From positions 2,170,001-2,234,000 of the forward strand of contig NZ_CP011504.1 of the NCBI RefSeq assembly GCF_001028665.1: a DNA stretch of 64,000 nt, given 5' to 3'. A model generated the notes under the pieces. That model saw only the letters and a program-made list of their open reading frames with translations. It was not told where the DNA came from and made no database searches. The position numbers and the translations under genes are program-made. This DNA comes from Burkholderia pyrrocinia (GTDB lineage Bacteria > Pseudomonadota > Gammaproteobacteria > Burkholderiales > Burkholderiaceae). Of this stretch, positions 26,325 to 35,444 are shown one piece after another (position 1 is the stretch's first letter; the number at the start of each line of letters is the position of its first letter).

Positions 26325-29300
26325 ATGGATTTCTCCCGATTCTTCATCGACCGGCCGATCTTCGCGGTCGTACTGTCGATCGTCATCTTTGCGATCGGCC
26401 TGATCTCGATTCCGATGCTGCCGGCCGGCGAATATCCGGAAGTCGTGCCGCCGAGCGTCGTCGTGCGTGCGACGTACCCGGGCGCGAACCCGAAGGAAAT
26501 CGCCGAATCGGTCGCCGAACCGCTGGAAGAGGCGATCAACGGCGTCGAAGGCATCATGTACATGAAGTCGGTCGCCGGGTCGGACGGCAGCCTGCAGGTC
26601 GTCGTCACGTTCCTGCAGGGCGTCGATCCCGACACGGCGGCCGTGCGCGTGCAGAACCGCGTGAGCCAGGCGCTGTCGCGCCTGCCCGACGAGGTGCGCC
26701 AGTACGGCGTGACCACGCAGAAGCAGTCGCCGACACCGCTGATGTACGTGAGCCTCTACTCGCCGGACAACAGCCGCGATTCGCTGTATCTGCGCAACTA
26801 CCTGACGCTGAACGTGAAGGACGAGTTGTCGCGGCTCACCGGCATCGGCGACGTCGGCGTGTACGGCTCGGGCGACTACGCGATGCGGCTGTGGCTCGAC
26901 CCGAACCGGCTCGCGTCGCGCGGGCTGACCGCGAGCGACGTGATCGCGGCCGTGCGCGAGCAGAACGTGCAGGTGTCGGCCGGCCAGCTCGGCGCGGAGC
27001 CGTCGCCGAAGGCGAACGACTTCCTCGTGTCGATCAACGTGCGCGGCCGCCTGCGCACGGTGCAGGAATTCAGCGACATCGTGCTGCGCAACGGCGACGA
27101 CGGCCAGGTCGTGAAGCTGTCCGACGTCGCGCGCATCGAGCTCGGCGCGGGCGACTACACGCTGCGTTCGTATTTCAACGACAGGCATTCGGCCGTGGTC
27201 GGCATCTTCCTGTCGCCGGGCGCGAACGCGCTCGACGTCGCGAAGGCCGTGTATGCGAAGCTCGACGAACTGTCGAAGCGGTTCCCGCCCGGCGTCGCAT
27301 ATCGCCCCGTGTGGGACCCGACCGTATTCGTGCGCGAATCGATCCGCGCGGTGCAGCACACGCTGATCGAGGCCGTCGTGCTGGTCGTGCTCGTCGTGAT
27401 CCTGTTCCTGCAGACCTGGCGCGCGTCGATCATTCCGCTCGTCGCGGTGCCGGTATCGGTGGTCGGCACGTTCGCGTTTCTCCATCTGCTCGGCTACTCG
27501 ATCAACACGCTGACGCTGTTCGGGCTCGTGCTCGCGATCGGGATCGTCGTCGACGACGCGATCGTCGTCGTCGAGAACGTCGAGCGCAACATCGCGCAGG
27601 GGCTGAGCCCGCGCGATGCCGCGCACCAGGCGATGCGCGAGGTGTCGGGGCCGATCGTCGCGATCGCACTGGTGCTGTGCGCGGTGTTCGTGCCGATGGC
27701 GTTCATGTCGGGCGTCACGGGCCAGTTCTACAGGCAGTTCGCGGTGACGATCGCGATCTCGACGGTGATCTCCGCGATCAACTCGCTGACGCTGTCGCCC
27801 GCGCTCGCCGCGAAGCTGCTGCGCCCGCACGGCGCGCCGAAGGATGCGCTTACGCGCGCGCTCGACCGCGCGTTCGGCTGGCTGTTCCATCCGTTCAACC
27901 GTTTCTTCGAACGCAGCTCCGACCGTTATCACGGGGTCGTCGCGCGCACGCTGAAGCGGCGCGGCGCGGTGTTCGCGGTCTATGCGGCGCTGCTCGCGGC
28001 GACCGCGCTGCTGTTCAACGCGGTGCCGGGCGGCTTCATCCCCGTGCAGGACAAGCTGTACCTGTTCGCGGGCGCGAAGCTGCCGGAAGGCGCGTCGCTT
28101 TCGCGCACCAGCGCGGTGACCGAGCAGATGACGAAGATCGCGCTCGGCACCGACGGCGTCGAGATGGTGCCGGCGTTTGCGGGGCTGAATGCGCTGCAGG
28201 GCGTGAACACGCCGAACATCACGAACTCGTACGTGATCCTGAAGCCGTTCGACCAGCGTCACCGCAGCGCCGCGCAGATCAACGCGGACCTGAACGCGCG
28301 CTTCGCGGCCATCGGCGGCGGCATCACCTATGCGCTGATGCCGCCGCCGATCCAGGGCCTCGGCAACGGCTCGGGCTACTCGCTGTACCTGGAGGATCGC
28401 GGCGGGCTCGGCTACGGCGCATTGCAGAATGCGCTCACCGCGTTCCAGGCGGCGGTCGCGAAGACGCCGGGGATGAGCTACCCCGTCAGCTCGTACCAGG
28501 CGAACATCCCGCAGCTCGAGGTGAAGGTCGACCGGCTGAAGGCGAAGGCGCAGGGCGTCGCGCTGACCGACCTGTTCAACACGCTGCAGGTCTATCTCGG
28601 CTCGATGTACGTGAACGACTTCAACGTGTTCGGCCGCGTGTACCGCGTGATGGCGCAGGCCGATGCCGGTCACCGGCAGACGGCCGCGGACATCGCGAAC
28701 CTGCGCACGCGCAACGCGAAGGGCGAGATGGTGCCGATCGGCTCGATGGTGACGGTGGGGCCCGCGTACGGGCCCGACCCGGTCGTCCGCTACAACGGCT
28801 ATCCGGCCGCCGACCTGATCGGCGACGCCGATCCGAAAGCGATGTCGTCGTCGCAGGCGATTGCGAAGCTCCAGCAGATCGCGAAGGAGGTGCTGCCGCC
28901 CGGCATCACGCTCGAATGGACCGACCTCAGCTACCAGCAGGTCACGCAGAGCAACGCGGCGCTCGTCGTGTTCCCGCTCGCGGTGATGCTCGTGTTCCTC
29001 GTGCTTGCATCGCTGTACGAAAGCTGGACGTTGCCGCTCGCGGTGATCCTGATCGTGCCGGTTTGCATGTGCGCGGCGCTGTTCGGCGTGTGGCTGTCGG
29101 GTGGCGACAACAACGTGTTCGTGCAGGTCGGTCTCGTCGTGCTGATGGGGCTCGCGTGCAAGAACGCGATCCTGATCGTCGAGTTCGCGCGCGAGCTCGA
29201 AATCCAGGGCAAGGGCATGATCGAGGCGGCGCTTGAGGCATGCAAGCTGCGGCTGCGCCCGATCGTGATGACGTCGGTCGCGTTTATCGCCGGTTCGGTG

Positions 29301-29498
29301 CCGTTGCTGATCGGCGGCGGCGCGGGCAGCGAAGTGCGCGCGGCCACCGGCGTCACCGTGTTCGCGGGGATGCTGGGCGTCACGCTGTTCGGGCTGTTCC
29401 TGACACCCGTGTTCTATGTCGCGATCCGCAAGCTCGCGGGCGGTACGCCGGCCGTCTGGAGCGAACAGCACGGCACCCTTGAAGGAGAAAACCGATGA
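26325..29498 (+). CDS. RND efflux inner-membrane transporter (HAE1 family)
   Basis: 1057-residue proton-driven multidrug transporter. The start MDFSRFFIDRPIFAVVLS is the classic RND N-terminus. The proton-relay acidic pair is in TM4 (GIVVDDAIVVVENVERN), and two large periplasmic loops and about 12 membrane segments are in order. It most resembles MexF-type pumps, but substrate range cannot be read. The gene lies 13 bases after the adaptor gene and overlaps the outer-membrane gene by 4 bases (ATGA), showing tight translational coupling. Confidence 0.95.
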   Translation: MDFSRFFIDRPIFAVVLSIVIFAIGLISIPMLPAGEYPEVVPPSVVVRATYPGANPKEIAESVAEPLEEAINGVEGIMYMKSVAGSDGSLQVVVTFLQGVDPDTAAVRVQNRVSQALSRLPDEVRQYGVTTQKQSPTPLMYVSLYSPDNSRDSLYLRNYLTLNVKDELSRLTGIGDVGVYGSGDYAMRLWLDPNRLASRGLTASDVIAAVREQNVQVSAGQLGAEPSPKANDFLVSINVRGRLRTVQEFSDIVLRNGDDGQVVKLSDVARIELGAGDYTLRSYFNDRHSAVVGIFLSPGANALDVAKAVYAKLDELSKRFPPGVAYRPVWDPTVFVRESIRAVQHTLIEAVVLVVLVVILFLQTWRASIIPLVAVPVSVVGTFAFLHLLGYSINTLTLFGLVLAIGIVVDDAIVVVENVERNIAQGLSPRDAAHQAMREVSGPIVAIALVLCAVFVPMAFMSGVTGQFYRQFAVTIAISTVISAINSLTLSPALAAKLLRPHGAPKDALTRALDRAFGWLFHPFNRFFERSSDRYHGVVARTLKRRGAVFAVYAALLAATALLFNAVPGGFIPVQDKLYLFAGAKLPEGASLSRTSAVTEQMTKIALGTDGVEMVPAFAGLNALQGVNTPNITNSYVILKPFDQRHRSAAQINADLNARFAAIGGGITYALMPPPIQGLGNGSGYSLYLEDRGGLGYGALQNALTAFQAAVAKTPGMSYPVSSYQANIPQLEVKVDRLKAKAQGVALTDLFNTLQVYLGSMYVNDFNVFGRVYRVMAQADAGHRQTAADIANLRTRNAKGEMVPIGSMVTVGPAYGPDPVVRYNGYPAADLIGDADPKAMSSSQAIAKLQQIAKEVLPPGITLEWTDLSYQQVTQSNAALVVFPLAVMLVFLVLASLYESWTLPLAVILIVPVCMCAALFGVWLSGGDNNVFVQVGLVVLMGLACKNAILIVEFARELEIQGKGMIEAALEACKLRLRPIVMTSVAFIAGSVPLLIGGGAGSEVRAATGVTVFAGMLGVTLFGLFLTPVFYVAIRKLAGGTPAVWSEQHGTLEGENR

Positions 29499-31018
29499 GC
29501 GCCGCTTTCCGTCTTTCCGCGCTCGCGATGTCGGTGACGCTGGCCGCGTGCGCGGTCGGCCCCGATTTCAAAAGGCCTGACACGGCCACTGCCGCGCGGT
29601 TCGCGCGCGACGCGTCGCCGGCCACGCAGCGCGATGCATTGCCGTCCGATACACCGTCCGATACACCGCCCGACGCGTCGGCCGATGCCGATGCCGCGTT
29701 CTGGCGCGGCTTCGGCGATCCGGCGCTGACGCGGCTGATCGACACGGCGCTCGCGGCGAACCAGGACCTGCAGGTCGCCGTGTCGCGCTACGACGCGTCG
29801 AACGCGCTGCTGTCGCAGGCGACGTTCGACCGCTATCCGACGATCACCGCGAGCGGCCAGATCGGTCATCAGCTGATGAGCAAGGACCAGGCGTTCGGCG
29901 CGCCGCGCAGCCAGCGCGATACGGCGATCTCCAGCATCGGGATCAATGCCGCGTGGGAGCTCGACCTGTTCGGCCGGGTGCGCCGCTCGATCGAGTCGCA
30001 GCGCGCGGAAACGGCCGCGAGCGCCGCGGACGTGCGCGCGGTGCGCGTCGCGATCGCCGGCGAGGTCGCGAGCACGTACGTCGATCTGCGCGGCTCGCAG
30101 GAGCGGTTGCGGATTGCGCGCGACAACGCCGACAACCAGAAGCAGACGCTCGCGCTGATCAATGCGCGCGTCGGTGCGGGGCGCGGCTCCGAACTCGATG
30201 CGGCGCGTGCGCGGGCGCAGTACGAATCGACGACGTCGCGGATTGCCGTGTACGAAGCCGCGATTGGCGTCGACGAACACCGGCTCGCGGTGCTGACCGG
30301 GCAGACGCCGGATGTGCTGATCGGCCGGTTCGATCTCCCGAAGGCAGTCGCGTCGGCGGGCACGCCCGTGCCGCTGCCGGCGCTTGCCGCCGATCTCGAT
30401 CCCGGCACGCCGGGCGACCTGCTGCGCCGGCGTCCCGATGTCGCGGCCGCCGAGGCGCGGCTGCATGCGGCGACCGCACGTGTCGGCGTCGCGACGGCCG
30501 ACCTGTTTCCGCGCTTCACGCTGTCGGGGTTGCTCGGCAGCGCGACGAGCAGCTACGGGTTCTTTCGCGCGGGCAGCGACACGAACCTGATCGCGCTCGG
30601 CATCGACTGGTCGTTCCTCGACGTCGGCCGCGTGCGCGCACGGATCGCCGCGAGCGACGCGGAAGCGGCCGGCCAGCTCGCGCAGTATCGGCAGACCGTG
30701 CTCGGTGCGCTGGAGGAAACGGAGAACGCGCTGCTGCGTGTTGCGCGTACGCGTGACGAGACGACCCATCTCGTGCGTGCGGCGGACGACAGCGCGCGTG
30801 CCGCGCAGCTCGCGCAGACGCGCTTCTCGGCGGGCGCGATCGACTACTACGAAGTGCTCGACGCGCAACGGACGCTGCTGCAGGCGCAGGATGCGGCGGC
30901 CGACGCGCGAACGCGCAGCGCGGCATCGACGGTCGCGCTGTACAAGGCGCTCGCGGGCGGCTGGCCGTCGGGAACGGCGCAGCATGCGCAAGGCCCGCTC
31001 GCGCAGTCGGGGCAGTAG
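29495..31018 (+). CDS. Efflux outer membrane lipoprotein (OprM/NodT family)
   Basis: 507-residue outer-membrane factor completing the tripartite pump. The lipobox is LAACAVGPDF. Each half contributes a helical hairpin, with the family motifs AAWELDLFGRVRRSIE and LGIDWSFLDVGRVRARI at corresponding places. A short run rich in Asp, Thr, Pro and Ser (residues about 45-65) contains a repeated SDTP unit of unknown role. The gene overlaps the transporter gene by 4 bases. Confidence 0.92.
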   Translation: MSAAFRLSALAMSVTLAACAVGPDFKRPDTATAARFARDASPATQRDALPSDTPSDTPPDASADADAAFWRGFGDPALTRLIDTALAANQDLQVAVSRYDASNALLSQATFDRYPTITASGQIGHQLMSKDQAFGAPRSQRDTAISSIGINAAWELDLFGRVRRSIESQRAETAASAADVRAVRVAIAGEVASTYVDLRGSQERLRIARDNADNQKQTLALINARVGAGRGSELDAARARAQYESTTSRIAVYEAAIGVDEHRLAVLTGQTPDVLIGRFDLPKAVASAGTPVPLPALAADLDPGTPGDLLRRRPDVAAAEARLHAATARVGVATADLFPRFTLSGLLGSATSSYGFFRAGSDTNLIALGIDWSFLDVGRVRARIAASDAEAAGQLAQYRQTVLGALEETENALLRVARTRDETTHLVRAADDSARAAQLAQTRFSAGAIDYYEVLDAQRTLLQAQDAAADARTRSAASTVALYKALAGGWPSGTAQHAQGPLAQSGQ

Positions 31019-31033
31019 CACGGGCACGGTGGT

Positions 31034-31063
31034 GCGGCAGGCCGAAGCGGATGTGCCTGCCGC
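31034..31063 (+). terminator. Stem-loop after the RND operon
   Basis: GCGGCAGGC (31034-31042) and GCCTGCCGC (31055-31063) form perfect 9-bp arms around 12 nt, beginning 15 bases after the operon's last stop codon. There is no T-run, so termination may need Rho. Confidence 0.45.
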
Positions 31064-31113
31064 GCGCCGTCGTCGACGACCGCGCGGATCTGCCCGCCGA
31101 TGGGTGTGCATGC

Positions 31114-31180
31114 GACTGCAATTGCAACGACGTGGAGGGAAATCGTATCGAGGTAAAATTTAATTGCAACTGCAATTAAA
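31114..31180 (+). promoter_or_regulatory. MarR operator sites upstream of the MarR gene
   Basis: Two copies of a 12-bp palindromic unit. The distal copy (31114-31125, CTGCAATTGCAA) has one mismatch to TTGCAATTGCAA. The proximal copy is embedded in a longer inverted repeat, TTTAATTGCA (31159-31168) and TGCAATTAAA (31171-31180) with a 2-bp centre, ending 18 bases before the MarR start codon. Sites like this typically mediate MarR autorepression. Confidence 0.7.
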
Positions 31181-31198
31181 CGAAAGGAACGACCTGAC

Positions 31199-31654
31199 AT
31201 GAGCGCACCCGAACCCGATCTGTGGTTCTCGTTCGTCCGCGCGCACCGGACGATGATTCGCGAGATCGAACGCCGCCTCGCGGATGCCGGCCTGCCCGCG
31301 TATGCGTGGTACGACGCGTTGTGGGGGCTCGAAAGCGGGCCCGACGGCACGCGCCGGATGCACGAACTGGCCGACGTGCTCGCGATCGAGCGCTACAACC
31401 TCACGCGGCTCGTCGACCGGCTCGAGCAGGAGGGGCTCGTCACGCGTGCCCGTTCGGCCGACGACGGCCGCGCCGCTTTTGCGAGCATTACCGACAAGGG
31501 GCGGGCGCTGCGCAAGAAGATGTGGAAGGTGTACCAGTCGACGGTCGCGGAACTCTTTCTCGGCCAGTTCTCCGGCAAGGATCAGGCGGCGTTGACCGCT
31601 GCGCTCGATCGGGTGACCGCCGCGGCGCGCGAAGCGGCGGCCGACGCCAGGTAG
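31199..31654 (+). CDS. MarR family transcriptional regulator
   Basis: 151-residue winged-helix regulator. After an N-terminal dimerisation helix (DLWFSFVRAHRTMIREIERRL), the HTH and wing are clear (MHELADVLAIERYNLTRLVDRL, then EGLVTRARSADDGRAAFASIT), followed by C-terminal dimer helices. No cysteine is visible, so direct thiol sensing is unlikely. The GST gene lies 189 bases downstream in the same direction, and the same palindromic unit precedes both genes, so the pair looks like one regulatory unit. Confidence 0.88.
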   Translation: MSAPEPDLWFSFVRAHRTMIREIERRLADAGLPAYAWYDALWGLESGPDGTRRMHELADVLAIERYNLTRLVDRLEQEGLVTRARSADDGRAAFASITDKGRALRKKMWKVYQSTVAELFLGQFSGKDQAALTAALDRVTAAAREAAADAR

Positions 31655-31790
31655 CGGCGGCCGGCACGCACGTCGGTCGCGCACCTGCCGACGCATCGCC
31701 TGCGCTGCTCGGCCCGCCCGGATCGCGCAATCTGCATATCCCTCCTTCGAGTATTGGCATGTTGCCGAAGCCATCGGTCCCGGCATAGGA

Positions 31791-31817
31791 TTGCAATTGC
31801 AACGATTGCAGTTGCAA
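31791..31817 (+). promoter_or_regulatory. Tandem MarR operator sites upstream of the GST gene
   Basis: TTGCAATTGCAA (31791-31802, perfect palindrome) and TTGCAGTTGCAA (31806-31817) repeat at a 15-bp interval, 26 bases before the GST start codon. They match the sites in front of the MarR gene, implying shared control. Confidence 0.7.
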
Positions 31818-31843
31818 CGCTAACCGAATGACAAGGACCCGAC

Positions 31844-32491
31844 ATGACCTCGACGCACTCCCTCACGTTCTATACGGCCGACACGCCGAACGGCCAAAAG
31901 ATCGCGATCTATCTGGAAGAGGCGGGGCTCGCGCACGACCTCGTGCACGTGAACCTGTCCGCCGGCGAGCAGCGCAGCCCGGCGTTTCTCGCGATCAACC
32001 CGAACGGCAAGATTCCGGCCATCGTCGACCACGACACCGGGCTGGCCGTGTTCGAATCCGGCGCGATCCTCGGCTATCTCGCCGCGAAGACGGGCTGCCT
32101 GCATCCCGAAACGCTGGCCGAGCGCACTGCTGTCCAGCAATGGCTGCATTTCCAGATCGGCGGGATCGGGCCGATGCTCGGCCAGCTCTGGTGGTTCCTG
32201 CATGCATCGAAGACGGTCAATGCGGAAGCGATCGACCGCTATCGGAACGAAGCACGGCGTCTCTATGGGGTCGTAAACGGCCGATTGTCGGAATCGGCGT
32301 ATCTCGCATCGTCGCGATACTCGATCGCCGATATCGCCGCGTTTCCGTGGCTGCGCTCGGCAGACGAGCTCGATCTCGATGTTGCCGACTACCCGCACGT
32401 CGAGCGCTGGCTCGCCGACATCGCCGCGCGGCCGGCCGTTCAGCGAGGCCTGGCCGCATGCCTCGCGCCGGCCGCAGCGCCGGCGCACTGA
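31844..32491 (+). CDS. Glutathione S-transferase family protein
   Basis: 215-residue GST with a thioredoxin-fold N-terminal domain (LTFYTADTPNGQKIAIYLEEAGL, then NPNGKIPAIVDHDTG and the glutathione-binding ESGAILGYLA) and an all-helical C-terminal domain (YSIADIAAFPWLR as N-capping box and hydrophobic staple). It is of the YfcG/YghU-like bacterial type in appearance. Probable role: glutathione conjugation or disulfide reduction in the cytosol. Regulation by the upstream MarR protein is implied by shared operator units. Confidence 0.9.
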   Translation: MTSTHSLTFYTADTPNGQKIAIYLEEAGLAHDLVHVNLSAGEQRSPAFLAINPNGKIPAIVDHDTGLAVFESGAILGYLAAKTGCLHPETLAERTAVQQWLHFQIGGIGPMLGQLWWFLHASKTVNAEAIDRYRNEARRLYGVVNGRLSESAYLASSRYSIADIAAFPWLRSADELDLDVADYPHVERWLADIAARPAVQRGLAACLAPAAAPAH

Positions 32492-32694
32492 CGATGCATC
32501 GCCCGTGCCGCACGGGCGGCGCGGGAGCCGGCCGCTCGCCCGCCGGGAAACATTGTTCTCCTTCGTCGTAAACGTCTCGAATGCGTGATATTTGCGCCGC
32601 TCGATCCGGTTTAGAGTGGCCGTGAATCGAAGACGATGTGTCGTATGGCCGCAGCCCCGGGGCCGTACAGATGCACCAGAGGAGTTGGAGACAA

Positions 32695-34212
32695 ATGGGT
32701 GAAGGCAGGATTACGCAGGTCGAGTCGTTCGGTTTCGAGCGCATTCCCGATGCATCGCGCTATGCGCGGCCGATCGATCTGTTCCGGTTGCTGTTCGGCG
32801 GCTGCAATACATTTTCCACATCGGTGCTCGGCAGCTTTCCCGTGCTGGTCGGGCTGTCGTTCAAGGCGGGCGTCGCCGCGATCGTGCTCGGCGTGCTGGC
32901 CGGCACCTGCATCCTCGCGCCGATGAGCCTGTTCGGCCCGCGCAACGGCACGAGCGACCCCGTGTCGTCCGGCGCGCATTTCGGCATCCACGGCCGGATC
33001 GTCGGCTCGTTCCTGGCGCTGCTCACGTCGATCGCGTTTTTCTCGCTCGCGGTGTGGAGCTCGGGCGACGCGCTCGTCGGCGGCGCGCACGACATGGTCG
33101 GCGTGCCCGTCAACGGCTTCACGCTCGGCGCGGCGTACATGGTGTTCGCGGTGCTCGTGCTGATCGTCTGCATCTACGGCTTCCGCTTCATGCTGTGGGT
33201 CAACAAGATCGCCGTGTGGGCGGCGAGCGTGCTGTTCGTCGCGGGCCTGTTCGCGTTCGCCGGCCTGTTCGACATGAACTACGCCGGCACGCTGCAGCAG
33301 GGCAGCGCAGGTTTCTGGGCCGCGTTCGTCGGCGCGGTGCTGGTTGCGCTGAGCAACCCGGTGTCGTTCGCATCGACGCTCGGCGACTGGGCGCGCTACA
33401 TCCCGCAGCACACGCCGAAGCATCGCGTGATGGGCGCCGTATTCGCCGCGCAGATCGCGACCTTCGTACCGTTCTTCTTCGGCCTAGCGACCGCGACGAT
33501 CATCGCGTCGAAGGCGCCCGCGTTCATCGCGTCGAACGACTACGTCGGCGGGCTGCTCGCGATCTCGCCGCGCTGGTTCCTGCTGCCGATGTGCCTGATC
33601 GCGATCATCGGCGGGATGTCGACCGGCACGACCGCGCTGTACGGCACGGGGCTCGACGTATCGAGCATGTTCCCGCGCTTCCTGAACCGCGTGCGTGCGA
33701 CGCTGCTGATCGGCACGATCGCGATCGCGTTCATTTTCGTCGGCCGTTTCTGGTTCAACCTCGTCGAAAGCGTCGCGACGTTCTCGACGCTGATCGACAC
33801 GTTCAGCTGCCCGTGGATGGCGATCATGGTGATCGGCTACGTGACGCGCCGCGGCTACTATCTCGGCGACGACCTGCAGGTGTTCAACCGCGGGCTGCGC
33901 GGCGGCCACTACTGGTTCACGCATGGCTGGAACGTGCGCGCGATGGGCGCATGGCTGCCGGCCGCGTTCGTCGGGCTGTCGTTCGTGAACCTGCCGGGCC
34001 AGTTCGTCGGGCCGCTCGGCAACCTCGCGGGCGGGCTCGACCTGAGCGTGCCGCTGTCGCTGGCGGTCGGCGGGGTGCTGTACTTCGTGCTGCTGACGCT
34101 GTATCCGGAACCGGACGGCGTGTACGGTCCGCATGGGCGCCGTTTCGTGCGCGGCGGCAAGCACGCGGCGCGCGGCGTCGGCGCACCGGCGATCCAGCCG
34201 AAGGGATACTGA
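32695..34212 (+). CDS. NCS1 family purine-cytosine permease
   Basis: 505-residue inner-membrane symporter of nucleobases or related heterocycles. It opens with VESFGFERIPDASRYARP, followed by LFGGCNTFSTSVLGSFPVLVGLSF as in cytosine permease relatives, and about 12 membrane segments. DWARYIP is the family motif in the middle. Start MGEGRI at 32695 has a GGAG site. The genes around it offer no matching catabolic enzyme except, distantly, an amidohydrolase at 40.2 kb. Substrate is undetermined. Confidence 0.88.
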   Translation: MGEGRITQVESFGFERIPDASRYARPIDLFRLLFGGCNTFSTSVLGSFPVLVGLSFKAGVAAIVLGVLAGTCILAPMSLFGPRNGTSDPVSSGAHFGIHGRIVGSFLALLTSIAFFSLAVWSSGDALVGGAHDMVGVPVNGFTLGAAYMVFAVLVLIVCIYGFRFMLWVNKIAVWAASVLFVAGLFAFAGLFDMNYAGTLQQGSAGFWAAFVGAVLVALSNPVSFASTLGDWARYIPQHTPKHRVMGAVFAAQIATFVPFFFGLATATIIASKAPAFIASNDYVGGLLAISPRWFLLPMCLIAIIGGMSTGTTALYGTGLDVSSMFPRFLNRVRATLLIGTIAIAFIFVGRFWFNLVESVATFSTLIDTFSCPWMAIMVIGYVTRRGYYLGDDLQVFNRGLRGGHYWFTHGWNVRAMGAWLPAAFVGLSFVNLPGQFVGPLGNLAGGLDLSVPLSLAVGGVLYFVLLTLYPEPDGVYGPHGRRFVRGGKHAARGVGAPAIQPKGY

Positions 34213-34247
34213 GTCAGAGGCGCGTTGCGCCGGGCTTCGGCACGATA

Positions 34248-34280
34248 ACGCCGCCGTGCGGGCATAACCGCCGGCGGCGT
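34248..34280 (+). terminator. Stem-loop after the NCS1 permease
   Basis: ACGCCGCCG (34248-34256) and CGGCGGCGT (34272-34280) form 9-bp arms around 15 nt, followed by a mixed T-rich stretch. It lies between convergent genes. Confidence 0.45.
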
Positions 34281-34317
34281 AGTCGTTTCCGTTTGCGTTG
34301 CCGGCAGGAGCGGGGTG

Positions 34318-35073
34318 TCAGTGGAACGTGCTGCCCGCGAGCATCCCGCCGTCGACGATGAATTCCGATCCCGTGCAATACGCGGATTCGTCGGACGCGA
34401 GGAACAGCACGAGGCTGGCCACTTCGTCAGGCTTGCCGATGCGCGCGATCGGCAAGCCGCTGTAGATGGACGACGGATCGAAGTCCGCGAACTCGGGCGG
34501 GCGTGCCATCACCGTATCGATGCCGCCCGGATGCACCGAGTTCACGCGAATGCCGTGGCGGCCGAATTCGAGCGCGGCGGCCTTCGTCATCCCACGTACC
34601 GCGAACTTGCTCGATACGTACGCGCTGCCGCCCGCGACGCCTTCCATCCCGGCCGTCGACGACACGTTGACGATCGAGCCGCCGCCCGCATCCTTCAGCG
34701 CGGCAAGCGCCGACTTCATGCCGAGCCAGCAGCCGACCTGGTTGACTTCGATCACCTTGCGATAGTCGTCGAGCGAACACGATTCGATCGGCACGAGTTT
34801 CAGGATCGCCGCGTTGTTCACGAGGATGTCCAGCCGGCCGAAATGCGCGAGCGTCGCTTGAACGGCCGCCTGCCAGTCGCCTTCGTTCGTCACGTCGAGA
34901 TGCTGGAATCGCGCGGCGTCGCCGAGTTCGGCCGCGACGCGCTGGCCGGCTTCGTCCAGTACGTCGGCGATCACCACGCGTGCGCCTTCGGCGACGAACC
35001 GGCGCGCTTCCGCTTCGCCCTGGCCGCGCGCACCGCCCGTGATCAGCGCTACCTTGCCTTCGAGTCGTTTCAT
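34318..35073 (-). CDS. SDR family oxidoreductase
   Basis: 251-residue classical short-chain dehydrogenase. Cofactor motif TGGARGQG (TGxxxGxG type), NNAAI, catalytic Ser in VNVSSTAG and YVSSK (YxxxK), and the PG motif in SVHPGGIDT are all present. Asp after strand 2 (VVIADVLDE) favours NAD+ over NADP+. It resembles hydroxysteroid or cyclopentanol dehydrogenase relatives. Start MKRLEGKV at 35073 has a GGAG site further upstream; frame continues upstream without conservation. Role in this region is unclear. Confidence 0.92.
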   Translation of the reverse strand: MKRLEGKVALITGGARGQGEAEARRFVAEGARVVIADVLDEAGQRVAAELGDAARFQHLDVTNEGDWQAAVQATLAHFGRLDILVNNAAILKLVPIESCSLDDYRKVIEVNQVGCWLGMKSALAALKDAGGGSIVNVSSTAGMEGVAGGSAYVSSKFAVRGMTKAAALEFGRHGIRVNSVHPGGIDTVMARPPEFADFDPSSIYSGLPIARIGKPDEVASLVLFLASDESAYCTGSEFIVDGGMLAGSTFH

Positions 35074-35444
35074 GCTGCTTGCTCCGGTGAGTGAGAGGGG
35101 ACGCGCGCGGGCTCGCTCACGTGGAGGCGGCCGCCGCGTCGATGATGCGAACCGGATCGGTGCCGTCCCAGGCGCGCGCTTCGGCAATGCCGTGCGCGAT
35201 CATGTCCCGCATGCCGGTGCCTTCGATGACTTCGACGCGCACGCCGGGATCGTCGGCGTCGGACGGCCATGATCGCAACAAAGCGCGCGTTTCGTGCCGT
35301 CCGAACGGACTAGCACGCGTTGTTTGCATCGCGGGGAACCGCGGTTTTCACGGCCGCGTTACGCGGTGTTGCGACGAAGCGGATGTGGATCCGTGAGACG
35401 GAAGGAAAATGGCGGACGCCGAGTGATACAGACCGATCCGCGCA
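35074..35444. other. Intergenic region, SDR / LysR
   Basis: 371 bases between two minus-strand genes. A 70-codon reading frame (35117-35329, minus) is open but has no ribosome site and no family I recognise. It could be a decayed gene end; it is not annotated as a gene here. Confidence 0.3.

Noticed and set aside
26019..29471. 1150-codon minus-strand frame opposite the RND transporter
   Set aside because: Antisense to an unambiguous RND gene; the translation is low-complexity Arg/His/Asp, typical of antisense frames in GC-rich coding DNA.
29641..29690. Short repeat (TCCGATACACCG) in the outer-membrane factor gene
   Set aside because: Two in-frame copies encoding SDTP in a linker; too short to be a mobile or phase-variable repeat of note.
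35117..35329. 70-codon minus-strand frame between SDR and LysR genes
   Set aside because: No SD and no recognised family; kept only as a note in the gap entry.
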